Of a stretch of 64,000 nt of DNA, positions 24,628-37,381 are shown one piece after another (within the stretch, counting starts at the first letter, position 1; each line of letters starts with the position of its first letter). The notes beneath the pieces were generated by a model, which worked only from the letters and a program-made list of their open reading frames with translations, had not been told where the DNA came from and ran no database searches. The translations under genes and the position numbers were made by a program. The stretch comes from Takakia lepidozioides (taxonomy: Eukaryota > Streptophyta > Takakiopsida > Takakiales > Takakiaceae): the NCBI GenBank assembly GCA_030704615.1, contig CM060731.1, forward strand, positions 3,906,001 to 3,970,000, given 5' to 3'.

Positions 24628-26513
24628 TCAATCCAACTCAATAATTTTGACAACAGACGAGTCTCCAACTTTTTGGCATACCACGATTCGATCATGTGCC
24701 TTAACAATGCCTGCTGCTTTTCCATGATCCAGGGCGACCTGCATAAGTTGAAAGCAACAAAGCATCAGTTGAAATGCAAAAAGGAAACATCCTAAGCATT
24801 CATGCTTGTGGAGCTACCTTGTGCAAGTGTGAGGGGAAAGACAGCCCTGTAAAGTGCCCATCCACTAGACACCTCCCTGTTGACCATCGCAAAGTTGCAA
24901 GCCTTTCAGACATGGTAGGCGTGGAATTCCAGTAGACGTACAATCTCAACCACCTCACCACATGCCCTTTTTCTTTTGAACAGTTGATGTCATGAACAAA
25001 AAAGGTGATTATGAACACTCATGCTTTGGGTGGATTTTATTACCTTCAAGATAGACTCATTTGTAGTGCTAGCAGTTTCAGCTGTATGTCGAGGGTCCGC
25101 AAGCATGGGGAAAAGTCCTCGGACAACAAGACATTGCCTGGCCTGGAAGGCTCCAGTGAAGCTCCATCGCAAATGATTTGTAGTAAGCCTTGGAATCACT
25201 ACACAGAGGACTGGCATCGTTGGCCTGTACTTGGCAATCAAACGGGCAGCCCGTCCAGATGACGTAAATACCACAATGACGGAAGCCCTAACTTTGGTGG
25301 CAGCTCTGACAGCGGACGACGCAATAGACTCCAGATGCTGCATCGGTTCCCCAACATACTTCACTGTTCTCTTGAAATAGACAGCTTGATTGTACACCTT
25401 TTCTGCCTCAGCACAGATCCTGCGAATAGTGGTTATAGTTTCCACAGGGTAGAGGCCCCTGAGAGTCTCAGCTCCAAGCATGATGCCATCTGTTCCATCA
25501 AGAACTGCATTAGCGACATCGGTTGCTTCGGCGCGTGTTGGCCGGGGGTTGTCAACCATAGAGTCCACAACCCGAGTGACAATTGCCGGCTTTCCTGCCA
25601 TGTTGCACTTGTGCAGAGCTACTTTCTGAAATAAAAACACTTTCTCCGGTGGAAGATCGATTCCAAGGTTTCCACGGGAGAGAATAACGCCATCAGCCTC
25701 CTTCAGAATCTCATCAAAATGCGCCAAGCCCTCATAGTTCTCAATCTTGGCGAAGATTTGTGTCTGGGAGAGATCCCCTAGCTTTGTCAAATGAGCACGT
25801 GCCTCCCGTACATCATCGGCATGCCGGGTGTATGAGAGAGAAAGAAAATCAATCTGATTGCGCACTCCCCAGTTGGAGATTACCTTCTTATCAAAATCGC
25901 TCAAAGTCGGGAGACTGATACGGACTTGGGAAACATGCACCGTGAAGAGAGTACCTGTAAGAGTTGCAGTATTTTTTACCTGGCACACAACCTCGGTTTC
26001 GTGGATCTCGGTCGCCTCAAGCCAGACAGACGTGGTCTCACTCCCTGTGAAGAGGTACTGTCCAAGAAAGATAGTGTCCCCTACCTTGACAGCCGAAGCA
26101 AGATCAGGAAAATTAACCGGCAGCACTTTGGATGATGCATCCAGGGTCTGGTCTCCAGTTAGGACTATCACGGCCCCCTCCACGAGCTCAATAGATGCGT
26201 CCTTGGTGTTCACAACATAGAGCTCCGGCCCAACTGTATCCAACATCACGGCGCAAAGTCGACGAGTACGCTTCACGGCCTTCTTCAGATTCTCCAGAGT
26301 CTCCTGATGATATGCATCATCTCCCCACGAGAAATCAAAGCGGGCAACTGACATGCCGGCATTGAGAAGCGCCTCAATGGTCTCTACAGACCGCGACTGA
26401 GGGCCGAGAGTTCCAATAATCTTGGTCAAAGCTGAGAAGGCAGACGGCGCCGAAGGCTCCAGTATGGAGGCCAGCCGTATGGGCTCCTCCAGCAACAACT
26501 GTGCAGCCTGCAT
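24628..26513 (-). CDS. Pyruvate kinase, plant cytosolic type, two exons
   Basis: This enzyme converts phosphoenolpyruvate and ADP to pyruvate and ATP, the last step of cytosolic glycolysis. Exon 1 is 26513-25044 and ends ESILK before GTAATA; exon 2 is 24738-24628 after a CAG acceptor. Together they give 526 residues, the length of plant cytosolic isoforms. Visible landmarks are [13 protein letters not shown] (about residues 30-42), the plant-type [12 protein letters not shown] (about 54-65), MLDTVGPEL, the active-site signature [12 protein letters not shown] (about 252-263) with its catalytic Lys, [35 protein letters not shown], the C-domain [16 protein letters not shown], and a C-terminus [17 protein letters not shown]. 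There is no transit peptide, which fits a cytosolic location. The ATG at 26513 is the first in frame that gives the normal N-terminus. All key motifs are intact, so this is most likely a functional host gene. Confidence 0.96.
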
Positions 26514-28586
26514 GGTGCCTCCCTTTTCTTACACAAACACCTTCCCCCACCTCTCCCGACTCCCTCAATCACCTCCCTAGATCACTGAGAAGCTGAAATC
26601 ACAGCAAGTTGTGCCAAACATCCACAGATGTTATGTTCCCACCTTTGCCCTGAAATCTCTCACCAAATTCTCACTCTCTCTCGTCTCTCTCCCCCCCCGC
26701 ACAAGACTAGGGTCTGCCGAGCCACTCGACTCCCTTTCTCGTTTTCCTCCCTCTTCTCCTTTTCGGGCTCTAAAAGTATATTAACGCCAAAAACGGCGAA
26801 ACCTCGCACAACGGCTTTTTCGCCCAGCCTGAGGTTTTGTCAACTCCAGGTGTCCGTGCTTTTATTTCTGGCGCAATTTCGCACTTTTTCGATCTCAACA
26901 AAACAAAAGTCTGAAAGGGGGTTAATTTTTCCCCCTCCTCAAGCCCTGGCCTGAATTGTGAGCAGTCGCTCCCAGGTTGTTGAAAAAACAAAAGACAAAC
27001 AAAAACAAAAGCATACTCTGTCGTATATTCCCTATTTTCTCATGGATGAAATCGCCAAACTTCTCCAAAAAATATATAAATCTTGTATGCATTCGCCTAA
27101 TATGGATGATATACATGGATGAAAATACAGATGAGGATTATTCTGTCCAAATTAAGTGGATGAACAGAAAATATGGCTATTTCCCGAAAAACTCAGTAGC
27201 CACTCCTGTAATTCTCTAAATTTGGAGAAAAAAACACGGACCGAGTCTAATTTGTTTTTCTTTATTTACTTTTCCTTAAAAGGAAACCTCTAAATGTCTA
27301 AACTGTCTAGAATAAATAAATAATAAAAAATCTACCCACCAACCTAGGCTCAGGGCCGCAAACCCTAAACCCTCTACTTTAATAATCGGAGTTAGACATG
27401 ACAGGGCATGGCATCTTTCTAGCATCTTGCAGGGACATGGCATCTTTGACCCGAAAAAAGGAATCGTTCTGGCGTAATCCGCCCAGTGGTTCTGGGCTCG
27501 AATCCTGGACCAAGAAAACCAAAAGAGGCACACACAAGGCAGACATGGGTCATGGTGCAGGAATTTATTATTGTAGTGACATCTTTCTTTGAAAACCATT
27601 TCCAGGCAGTTAGTAGTCTACACATTATTTGAGATGAAATGAGGTGAAGTGGAAGCCTTGTAAGCACTCCGGGCCTGTTTACAGTGATTACTCAAAAAGT
27701 GCTAAAGAGAGGGATTAGAAGTGGAGTAGATTCATATCCTTGGTAATGCTTCCTACCATGTCCGGCAAATGCCGTAACTAACAGATTCATACATGTAAAT
27801 GCTGTCATCTCCCTTTTGGGTCTGTATAGAAGATTAATGAGTGTGTTGCCCAGGTCTCAATTCAGTGTCTCCCCGCAGATCTCGTAGTATGCAGGACAGC
27901 AGAAGATATAGTGGTGCGCTGTATCCACTTCCTGCAACGTGCAGACTGGACGGATTGCAGCCTCTTGCGTATGAGTTTTAGACCATTTCCTTGTTTCAAT
28001 CAGCACCCTATGAGAGCTGACTCGAAGCACAGAAGGGGCCTGCATGAATGCTGAGAAAAATTACCCCGTGTTAGGAAGGCATGATCATGCACTTATCCTG
28101 ATTTGCAAGGTACCTGTTCTTCATTGTCATAAGGGGCTTTGGTTCCTGTGAGACTCCAAAAGCCACTAGCCATGCCACTGCTATGCTTCTTTCAACCATG
28201 TAGGGCACCGTCCACTACAAAAACCATTGCCACAGGCCCCGGATTTGCGAAAGCTTGTTTGACTGTGAGTTGAAGGTAAGACGACCTCAAGGCAACCTTC
28301 TTATTGTTGAATCAGGGGGTTGAACCTCCTTCATAGAATCTAAGGCCTCTTTCCACCGATTATTTGCTAAACCCCACTCATAGAAGCTCCTTCCAATCAC
28401 CTGTTTCCAACTCACCCAGTTATAAGTTTGAAAATGTTGTAGGTGACGCTGACCAACCCACGCACAGCGCCTACTTCAACAAAGCCTACTACAACGAAAG
28501 TCTGCATACATCTCTTCTGGGACGACCCCAGAAATCCCAATATAGTGATTGGAAGTGTTTCAAGGAACTTGGATACGAAGGCATAC
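26514..28586. other. Intergenic region between pyruvate kinase and the DUF707 gene
   Basis: Next to the pyruvate kinase start (26514-26760) the minus strand is rich in GA runs, as expected of a 5' leader. A TA-rich word (rc TAATATAC near 26780) could be a TATA-like element, but this is weak. From 27.0 to 27.3 kb the sequence is AT-rich. The stretch 27857-28040 on the minus strand is open and could contain the missing last exon of the DUF707 gene, but no frame gives a clear C-terminus. Position 28211 onward reads CACTACAAAAACC, like a CACTA transposon end. Confidence 0.35.
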
Positions 28587-31500
28587 CTCCTCACGCTTCT
28601 GTTTGCTGTGTGACCCTGCCCCCTGCCCATCCCCAAAAACGAAATAAAAGTCTCAGTAAAACTGACCAAACAAGATTTCTCCTTAATCTGTAATGTTGAT
28701 AGAACTTGTGAGCCTGGCAGATTGTATGAGGAGAAACAGATCAATTATACAGCCACAGACAGAGCAGGGAGGAAAGGGGACAGAATTTGCCATCCAATGG
28801 TTAACTAACTATTAGTACAAAGCAGTTTCACTTGCCATCCCCTGACATTGGTCACTGCTGCAAAGTTCGAGTTGGATCAATAAACAGTCATGCAAGGACA
28901 TACTGCAAACCCAGAGTCAATCTCACATTCATACCTTACTTTTCACACATATGCTGAAAATCCTGTGTGCCTGAGCTTTTCCATTTACAAGGTAAAAGAG
29001 TTTAGCTGACCTGTGAGCCTAGTGATGCCACACTTTTATGCTCCACCCATTGCGTATCGACGATCCCTATGTGCTCATGAGGGGGTCCATCAATGCACAC
29101 TTGTAACCGGAAATCAAGACCCCAGGCAAGCACCAGATCATTCTGCACCCACCTGCCTTTGTCAAAAATAATATCAAGAAATTTGGGATCTCTGCAACAT
29201 CCCCTTCCTCTATATTTCTTGTTTTTGAGGTGGCGAGGAAAGGGGGAACCACTCCAGAGAAAAAATTGTAGAACCAAAAACTCAATCTCAACATTAGCAA
29301 GCAAAAATGTGACAGCCAGTATGCAGTGAACCACCTCGAGTGCAGACACACTGATCAAGCAAAACCACCTTCCAAGAAAAGAAAACCCAGAAAAATGAGA
29401 GGTGACACCTGACTCTCTCTGGGCATTCTGCTACTAGTCCCCTCAGCGTCCCCCCCCCCAAGCTTCTCATGGAAGTCATAAAGTTTAATCTTACAGCCCA
29501 AGTACTTGTTTGTCTCTCCCTCTCCAGCTATTGTAAGGGCATTGGATGATTCAGCTATAGCCTGAAGATAGAGACCAGCAGATGGGACTAGCTGCAGCCT
29601 GGCGAATGCCTTTGTCTGGCTTGCGCTAGACCGAGACAGGTGAAGAATCTTCTTTCACTGTCCTCTCTACTAGGAAATCCCGGGCCACATGATGCCTACT
29701 CAGAGACCCAATCCCTGCATAGAGCTGTCCCAGTATGAGGATTGGGGATGTCTTGCTGCGGTTCTCCATGAGGTTCTCCACCATGGGGAATCTCTCGAAG
29801 TTGAGTTGTATTTCTTCTGCTTTGGTGGCTGCTTGTTGTGGACCCCACTTTTCTACTTTCCATTGTCTCATAAGCTCTTTAAGCTTCGTGTGGAAGGTAT
29901 GGAGTTTCTTTCTTGCTTGCTTTCTATCTCCTACTTCCATGCTTAGGGCTGCCAATGAGGGGCCAAACTTCGTGTCCATGACCACTAGCCCCCACTTCAA
30001 TTCAATCTTACATGCATAGAGACATGTTGAGGCAGAGGAAGACACTTCAGCAATGGTTGCTACCTATACAGGCAAGACAGCAAGTAAATTAACATGAAAT
30101 CCCCCACAGAGATCAGAGAGGTCAACTTCTAGCAGCTTGGAAGCTTCAATCTTGAACCTAAATATAAAAGGCTACCTGGATAAGATGCCAGACACAGTGC
30201 CAAGCTTTCTGATTGAATACAGGCGCCATTATCTCCACAAACCTGTTGAAAAAAGCACTCCAACAATGATCATTCTGACACAGTGGACAGCAACTTCCCT
30301 TACTGCAAGTTAAGGATCTTGCACCTGGGTTTTGCATCCCCTGGTAAAGTGCAGACCAGGGATCTGCATAATACGTGTTCAGATCTATACAAATTTGGGG
30401 TCTCCTCTTCTCCTTCGACTTCAACATCTTCACCATGAAACTCTCGTATATATGCAAAAAAGGAACTTGTCCCTTCAATGCAGATAAAGGAGGAAAAACA
30501 TCAAAAAACACATGAGATCTTGATTGTTGTTCCTCATACCCAGCACATGGAGGCTTGTTATTGTCAGCTGTGCAATTGTCCCCTAGATTCTCCCAAGGCG
30601 TGCGTTTGTGCACCTCCTTTCCAGTCCACCACTGACGGACTGTTATTGGCCAGCTTTCATGTCCCTCCACAGCTGGCTGTGAGATATGCAACCCATGCCT
30701 TTTCACGATGTTCAAGTATCTGCCACACAACCAGGTGGTAATTTCAGTATACATGTATCCATGCAACTGCCAAGCAGTTACTACACCAACATCTGCCAAG
30801 CAACCAATTAGATGGTAATGTACAACTCCAGCGTATTTAGTATTGGCACGTGAACTTGCTTGCATGGCCAAAAGGCAACAGTCACTGTGATTGGAAGATT
30901 CAATCTTAGAGACAGCATGGATTAGTAAAATCCATTGCCTTTACCCATACGGATGTGATGCAAGATATGAGAAACTCAAACAGAGAGCCTGTGCATAGCT
31001 CTGTAATCATTGAGAAAACTGGCACTAGCCACATCTTAATGGAGCCCTTAAGTTCTGCCAGTAGTTTAATAAGCTTGGCAATTCAGCATTCAGGCCAGGT
31101 ATTGCACAATAGACTGTAAATCTCCTCACAGCTTGATGTTTTGTTGATGAACATATGTTTTACAGTAGCCCTCTCTCAACCTATGTGTGTGTGTGTGTAT
31201 CTCTAGGTTGATTCTGTGTTGTTCTGCTTTGGGCCTCCTGTGCATGTTGTAAGTTTTGTTTGTTTCCCTTTCCCCTTGTCCCATGGACCCTTGTGGCCAT
31301 CAGTGGGCATTACAAACCTCCGTTTTCCTGTCTTTTTCCTCCACATAATCTCTGGGGCCACATTATGACTGCTGCAATCAACATCATGAAGACTAGTATA
31401 ATATCAATGTTCACTCCTGGAACCAACACTCAATTTTATCAATCTGAGGAGTGAAGGGCTGAAAAACCCACTCGAGTGGATCAAAATTTTGTACGCCCAG

Positions 31501-34500
31501 GTCTTCATCCCACAAAAAGATGTTTTCATATGGCTGAACCACATCTGGATGGAGAAAGCGCTTTGCAAACCACCTGCAATAAAGTAAACCTGTTTACTTT
31601 TCAACATCCATTTCAAAAACCAACAATTCCAACAAGTATGTGATACCTTCCAGCAAAAGGCAACTTCTGAAACATGATTCCATGAAAACATAGGGTATCT
31701 AAACCTCAATTGATGAGTTTCATGGAGACATTACTGTCCAGCACCTAGCCGTCGAGCGACTTTTTGGGGGGCTATAAGCTTCTCTCTCTCTCTCTCTCCT
31801 CTAGGAAGCCTGTTGCCATTGGGTGGACTTGATACGGGAGTACATAGATGTCTCAGAGACTGAATGCCGGCCTTGTGACCCCGTGTCTTTTGTTTTTACC
31901 TGAAGCGCTTTGCTTCAGGTAAGGTAGTGCATTGGATTTAGTTGGAGAGTTTGGGGCCTCTCCCTCTTTAGAATATGCCTACATGGACCATTCCCTGCAG
32001 CTCCCTGGAGTGTAATCTCTGAATGGTAACAAGCGGACCCCTACGGCTTGGGGGCAGCCCCTCCACCCAAATTGGGCAGTTGTATGCTGTTGACTGGCAG
32101 ATGGGAAAACCTGCAACGGGAGGACCGCCTATGTCCAGCTTGCATAGGGCGCAGCAAGGAAATTGAAACTGAAGAACACTTCTTCTTCCGTGGGAGATTC
32201 CACTGTTTATTCAGTGGAACCCAAACTCTCACTGATGTCTTCCACTATGAGGATCAAAAATGCTTGGCGGCCTATCTGCACGAGGCCTTCACCCTTAGAC
32301 AATCGCTAGAACATTAATTGTGGTTTCTGGATTTGTTCCTCTCTCATGTTTTCTTCCATTTTGTCCCATAAGCTCTATGAGCTTTCCGCAGACGTTATAA
32401 AGCACCATTTCATTTCATTTCATTTCATTTATGCTCTGTCTAGCATACTCGGCACTTGGGCTAGGTTTGGTCCTTGTGCTTAAACTTATAGCCTGCAAAT
32501 TCTACCAATACATTACCTCTTATCAATATTAACACTACCCAGGGTAATTCCTGGGAATTGGTTACTTATGCCAAACCTAGGGCTTCAAGTACAGTTTTTG
32601 GGGTAAATCCCAGGATGGACGATGTGTCCTTCAAAACTTCATGCTCCAGCTTAGGCTTGGATAATATGGCTAATGGTTCCATCTCGAGACTTGATAACAG
32701 AGGTACTTTGAAGGTTGCAATGCCCAAAAATGCTACAAATAGAGTCTCACATCAACTCAATCTCAAAGAAGTTCATCCCTTGGCTGGCTGGAGAGCGGTC
32801 TGAGACATTGGTAATTCAATGAGGCGCTCTAGGAAGACAACCAAGGGCAGGACTTCAACTTGAAGTTTCTAACAGGTTTTGATGCACTGGATGAGGTTGA
32901 TTCCAAGCAGTCAGACAGACAAACTGACCCTAAGAGTGCTGAGCCTGAGCGTCGTGTGACTGTAGGATTTGGTACTCTGAATGGTAAACCAATCCTTAAA
33001 GTTTACACAAGACGAGCAAAATCTACACACCGGGTAATTGTCCCCCCTTTGCAGAACGGTTGGCCGTCCAGGAGCAACCATAGGCTATCTAGGCGACAAA
33101 CAATTCATATGCAAAGGGCTGCGCGGCTGGGCACTTTCAATCTCTCAGGGCTGACTAACCAAAGGAAACAATTCGAAGTGAGACAATTCTTCGGGCAAAT
33201 GATATTCGTATCTGTGATGGGCAAGAGACATGGGAAACTTCGGACAAACTGGTTGGAGATGTCAATGGTTACAAGTGCTCTTAAGGCGGCCTCTGCCAAA
33301 CATGGTCGAAAAGGGGTTGGCTTCTTTGTCCTTGTGTGACAATTGTGAAATTATCAACAAGGGTTTGTGGTATGAGCACAGTATCTGGCTAAAACTGAAA
33401 TTGAAGGGCGGCGTGAATACGAAGGACCTCCTTGTAGGTTGTGTGTACCTGCCCACAGAGGGGACCCTTAGTGCTGACGCAGACAAAGCCTTCGAAGACG
33501 TAAAGCTGGACTGTGCTAAGTTCCTCGCCAAAGGTCAGGTGGTCTTATTGGGTGAACTTCAATGCCAGGGTGGGCAAAGGTCTCCATCAGGATGATACCA
33601 TTGGGCCTTTTGGTGAGGACGAGCTGATTTCTAATGGTAGACAGTTAATAAACTATCTGGAAGAACTTCAGCTTTTGACCTTGAATAATAGGTCAAAAGA
33701 AGACCAAGTGCAGTGGACTCGTGAGAAAGCCACCGTTCCATTGTGGATTATATCATAATGGACAAAAATTTGTTTCCCCAGAGTGCCAATAAATTGATCG
33801 ACAGAACTGATATTGGTACATCTGACCACGTCCTGGTTTGGACTGAGATCAAAAGGTGTTTTCCCAACACCTAGATATCTGTGAAACATTCAATTCGGAA
33901 GTGGCACATAGAAAAATTCCAAAATGAAGAGATCCAGGCTGAGTATGTCCAGGCCTTGCAAGAGGCTCTCCCTCATTTTGTCCACTCGCTCCAAGCCCTT
34001 CAGTCTCGCTCTGGCAATGCAAGAAATGAAGTGAAAAGAGCAGTGGATTCTTGGGGGAGTTTCGTCTCCTCTCCTCTATGGCTGAATGCACTTGGCAAGA
34101 TATTTTGCAGAGTTATAAGTACTCGTCTCGAGGTTGATCTGGAATCTAGAGGTTGTTTCCACGAAGGCCAAGGCTTTTGGCGAAACAAGGGCTGTGTGGA
34201 TCATATCTTCACTCTAAGCCAGATTGTCCAGGGAAGGAAGAAGAAAGGAAACCCACTTGTGTATTTTTGTTGGATGTCAAAAAGGCTTATGTGGAGAGAC
34301 GGTCTATGGCTCCGACTGGTCATGTGGGATCAAGGGAAAGATGTGGAGAGTGGTCCATAACTTGTATGCTCACACCAAAAGTTGTGTCACTGTTAATCGA
34401 CCGAAGTCTAACATAGGTGTAGCTCAAGGATGTACCCTCTTCCCTCTGCTCTTCAAGTTTTCATCAATCAACTCCTCGAGGAGGTGGACAGTGAGGGATT

Positions 34501-37219
34501 TGGGTTTGTGGTTGATGCCACCATACCAGCCCTTATGTTTGCAGATGACTTCCCAGGCATAAGGGAGACTCCTTCCAATCTCCAGGAGTTGATTGATTGC
34601 GCGAAGAGATACTTCGACCTTTGGGGGATAGAGGCTAACGTCAGCAAATATGCAGTGGTGGGATTCAACGACCAAGGGGAGGGAGGAGGTGATCTCAAGT
34701 GGCAGTGGGGAAGCCAAGAGATTCCGGTCCTCCATTCCTACACATACCTTGGCGTTGAGTTTTCCTCCAACTGTAATTGGGATGCACACATTCAGAAAGT
34801 TGTTCAAACTGGCAAGCGCAAAGCGCTGGGTCTCACTAAATTTTTCCACTGCAGAGGGATCAACTCTGAGGTCATGCTTTGTCGCATTATTAGACCTGCC
34901 TTGGGGTACGCATCTGCAATATGGGTTGATAACTCCAACCAGGCTAAGTCTCTAGAATCCATTCTGGTGGGGGTGCTTAAGGAGTCCTGGCGGAAGAGAA
35001 TGTACTCATAAGACGTTGTTTGCCGTAGCCTTGTGGCCATGGACCCCACGCCCAGTTTGAGCGGAAACCTGGCGGATGAGAGAGTAGAAGAGAATCTCAA
35101 GAATCTGAATCTCAAGGATCTGAATCTTAGCCCGCAAGTCTTGACCCCGTTGAATAAATCTTACTTGGAGGCTGTAGTGTCCAAAGTCATGTCTGTTGCC
35201 AGGAATTTGTCTGATGAAAATGACGTTAGGCAGAAAACTTCTGTGAACTTGTTTCCAGTCTGTGACATGGGGGAGGCCATCATGGATGACCTCAAGGGTT
35301 TACCCAAGTTTAAACTCAGGGCGGGACACCTACCTTTGAACAGCAAACAGAAGCAGAGAGGAAAGGGGGATTGCAAATGCCCGTTGTGTGGGAAACCTGA
35401 AGACAATATTCATTTTCTGATTCATTGTCCTGGGTACTCTCACCAGAGAGACGCCCTCTTCAAATCCATCAAGGGAATTTGTACCTCTGTTTACCAACTT
35501 TGAAAGTCTTGAGGCTGAGCCAAAAGCCCAGGCCCTTTTGGGGCCTAGTTATTGGGCAAACCACACACAGCAGATTGATGCTTGTGTAAAGGGATTTCTA
35601 GAGGATATCTGGAAAACTCGGATCAATTGTCTGTTCCAAGGTAAGTCATACTACAGGCAACAGCCCCTGGCAAAGGTAGTTTCTGTCCCTTTGTGTTCCG
35701 CTCAAGCTGGGCACGGGGTCAATGGCCACAAGGCTACGGCAAACAGCGTCTTATGAGTACATTCTCTTACACAAACACACTTAATCACACGGAAAGAGAT
35801 ATACCACTTCGATTGGGCAGTACTTTGAATGTGAATAACACGCTCATTCCACTCGAAGTGACCCCACTCATTCACAGCATTGTCGTAGTGAAACAGCAGC
35901 ACCGTAAAGTTTTCCTTAGGAAACTGCAAGCAAGAGAAGAGCTACTCGAGTCAATAGAGCCCACTTTGCACTTCGAGCAGTTAAGTGATACCAGCAACGT
36001 ATTTGAGCTCCTGAATCTCTCTTAGCCTAAGTAATCCCTTTCAAATGAAAAAATTACACACCTTTTGAATCATCGCATTGACACTAGCATTCTGCTTGAT
36101 GCCCACTGCTATCGCAAGCAAGTTCTTTGGCGTCACCTGTAGATCCTGCGATCTTACACAAGTGATGTGAGTAACAAAGAGAAGGGACAGTTGAAGGATG
36201 GAACAGGGCCAGCAGGCGGCCTCTAGGATAGGTCTACATTATTCACATTGTACGGAAGGGCGCGGTAGACATTTCCAGAGGACCAACCTGCTCAGGAATA
36301 CCAAAGAGCCGCCTGTGGTAGTAGTCTGTTGTTTTCTGAACGTAACCACTGGGGAGTTGGTCCACTAAAGATGGAGGGCGGCAAATCCATCCACTTTTAT
36401 TACAGGGCGCCTCTTCGCATGGAGAAAGCTTTACCTCTGTTGCATTCAACGGGATTTGGGGCTGCAACCTCGGATTCAACAAATCTGTGTCGTTGCTCTT
36501 CGCTTCAAAATCGTGCGAAGAATTGAATGTTATCTTTGCCAGCTGATCGCACTGTAAAGCGTGTGTAGTCCCTGTCTTGTGCACATTGTCCTCGAATACC
36601 TCTCGCGAGTTTTTATATGCAACCTGTTTTAGACCTCTTTCGAAGTTATACCAAGATTTCGTACCACATACCTGCAGCATTTGACCCAAAAAAAATTCAA
36701 ATGCATGGAAAGCAATTGCCGTTTGCTACTCCATGCCTCCAAGAGCCAGGTTTAATCTAGAGGATGATGTAAAATATCCGTGAGGTTGCAGGACATGGCT
36801 AGTAGCCCTTCTACATCCTACCCGATCTTGATCTGACCACCTGCGCTCATGCTGCTGCAGGTCCCGGCAGCAACATCCCAGTGGAAGAGCACTGGCCATC
36901 TAAACCCACATTGTGCAAGAGAACTTCGTAGCTAGAGTAAGAGGGCAACCACAATTTATGTAACAGAATCTTCGCACATCACTCGTTAAAAGAAGCGTCT
37001 TCACAACGAATCCGTGAGTGAGACACGAAGAGGATCCAATTGATTAGGTGCCGCAAATGATTCCCTACTTAAGACAAGGGTCGAGGAGGGGGTGGGGAAG
37101 TGGAGGCGTACCTCGTTAAAGGTGAGGCCACTTAGAAAACCAACATAGAAGACCGTCAGAACAAGAAGGAGATGTTGCAAGGACGGTTTCAGTACAAATT
37201 GAGCTGGTATCTTCTGCAT
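28587..37219 (-). CDS. DUF707 family type II membrane protein (3' end unresolved)
   Basis: Exons, minus strand: 37219-37112, 36671-36288, 36136-36062, 35923-35805, 31573-31472, 30719-30540, 30242-30176, 29142-29011 and probably 28615-28587. Junctions are GT-AG and phases agree, giving about 390 residues before the uncertain end; family members are about 400. Residues 14-32 form a hydrophobic anchor (LLLVLTVFYVGFLSGL) behind a short cytoplasmic tail, so a Golgi/ER type II location is likely. Recognisable family blocks are YVQKTTDYYHRRLFGIP, NLLAIAVGIKQNASVN, NFTVLLFHYDNAVNEW, KWWFAKRFLHPDVV, IFLWDEDLGVQNFDPLEYL, KRHGLHISQPAVEG, PPCAGFVEIMAPVF, WHCVWHLIQNDLVLAWGLDF and IGIVDTQWVEHKSVASLG. The biochemical role of DUF707 is not established; names such as lysine-ketoglutarate reductase trans-splicing related are historical. 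Intron 4 (31574-35804) contains antisense LINE copies. Where the last exon ends could not be decided. Confidence 0.88.
29626..30045 (-). other. 139-codon ORF inside a DUF707 intron, unknown
   Basis: The frame lies wholly in the intron between the exons ending at 30176 and starting at 29142, on the same strand as the gene. It reads as a plausible helical, Lys/Glu-rich protein (for example RKQARKKLHTFHTKLKEL). I recognise no domain; a transposon ORF remnant is the likeliest explanation. Confidence 0.25.
31950..32432 (+). mobile_element. 3' end of a truncated LINE with a pentanucleotide tail
   Basis: A frame around 32050-32318 contains RLCPACIGRSKEIETEEHFFF, which resembles the zinc-knuckle-like C-terminus of plant LINE reverse transcriptases (C..C....E..E.H). 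It is followed by about 90 bp of 3' sequence and a short run of ATTTC repeats (about 32404-32432), a typical LINE tail. The copy is inserted antisense in intron 4 of the DUF707 gene. The 5' boundary is not clear. Confidence 0.6.
32440..35760 (+). mobile_element. LINE retrotransposon with endonuclease and reverse transcriptase, frameshifted
   Basis: Fragments in shifting frames read, in order: an N-terminal region (32558-33100); an AP-type endonuclease start LGTFNLSGLTNQRKQF (33130); VLLG then FNARVGKGLHQDD (about 33540-33590); the endonuclease end TDIGTSDHVLVW (about 33800-33840); reverse transcriptase blocks FLLDVKKAY (about 34260), IGVAQGCT (about 34410) and the catalytic FADD in LMFADDFPG (about 34535); and a C-terminal CPLCGKPEDNIHFLIHC zinc-knuckle (about 35380). 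Several single-base shifts and an apparent deletion at about 34075 between endonuclease and reverse transcriptase make it inactive. It sits antisense in the DUF707 fourth intron, ending close to the exon at 35805. A related copy is at 61.8-63.1 kb. Confidence 0.85.
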
Positions 37220-37229
37220 TTCAGCTCAT

Positions 37230-37310
37230 CCTACACACTCTCTCTCTCTCCCCCTCTCTCCTACACTCTCTCTCTCCCTCCCTCTCTCTCTCTCTCTCCC
37301 CCCTTCTACT
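37230..37310. repeat. CT/GA microsatellite in the DUF707 leader
   Basis: CTCTCT runs on the plus strand (GA on the minus) lie just upstream of the DUF707 start codon at 37219. They may belong to the 5' untranslated region. GA-rich leaders also precede the pyruvate kinase gene. Confidence 0.7.
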
Positions 37311-37381
37311 TGCAGGCTCTCACGATGTGCCTGGGCATGTCAGGAGGTCCAGGAGGTAAAGGTGAGTCCGAAACGGCTTAA

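Noticed and set aside
27470-27525. tRNA or SINE B-box (GGCTCGAATCC)
   Set aside because: No A box at suitable spacing and no fold.
30158-30871. A single 237-residue protein through the DUF707 exon pair
   Set aside because: The middle 99 codons are better explained as an intron, since removing them restores the conserved block PPCAGFVEIMAPVF.
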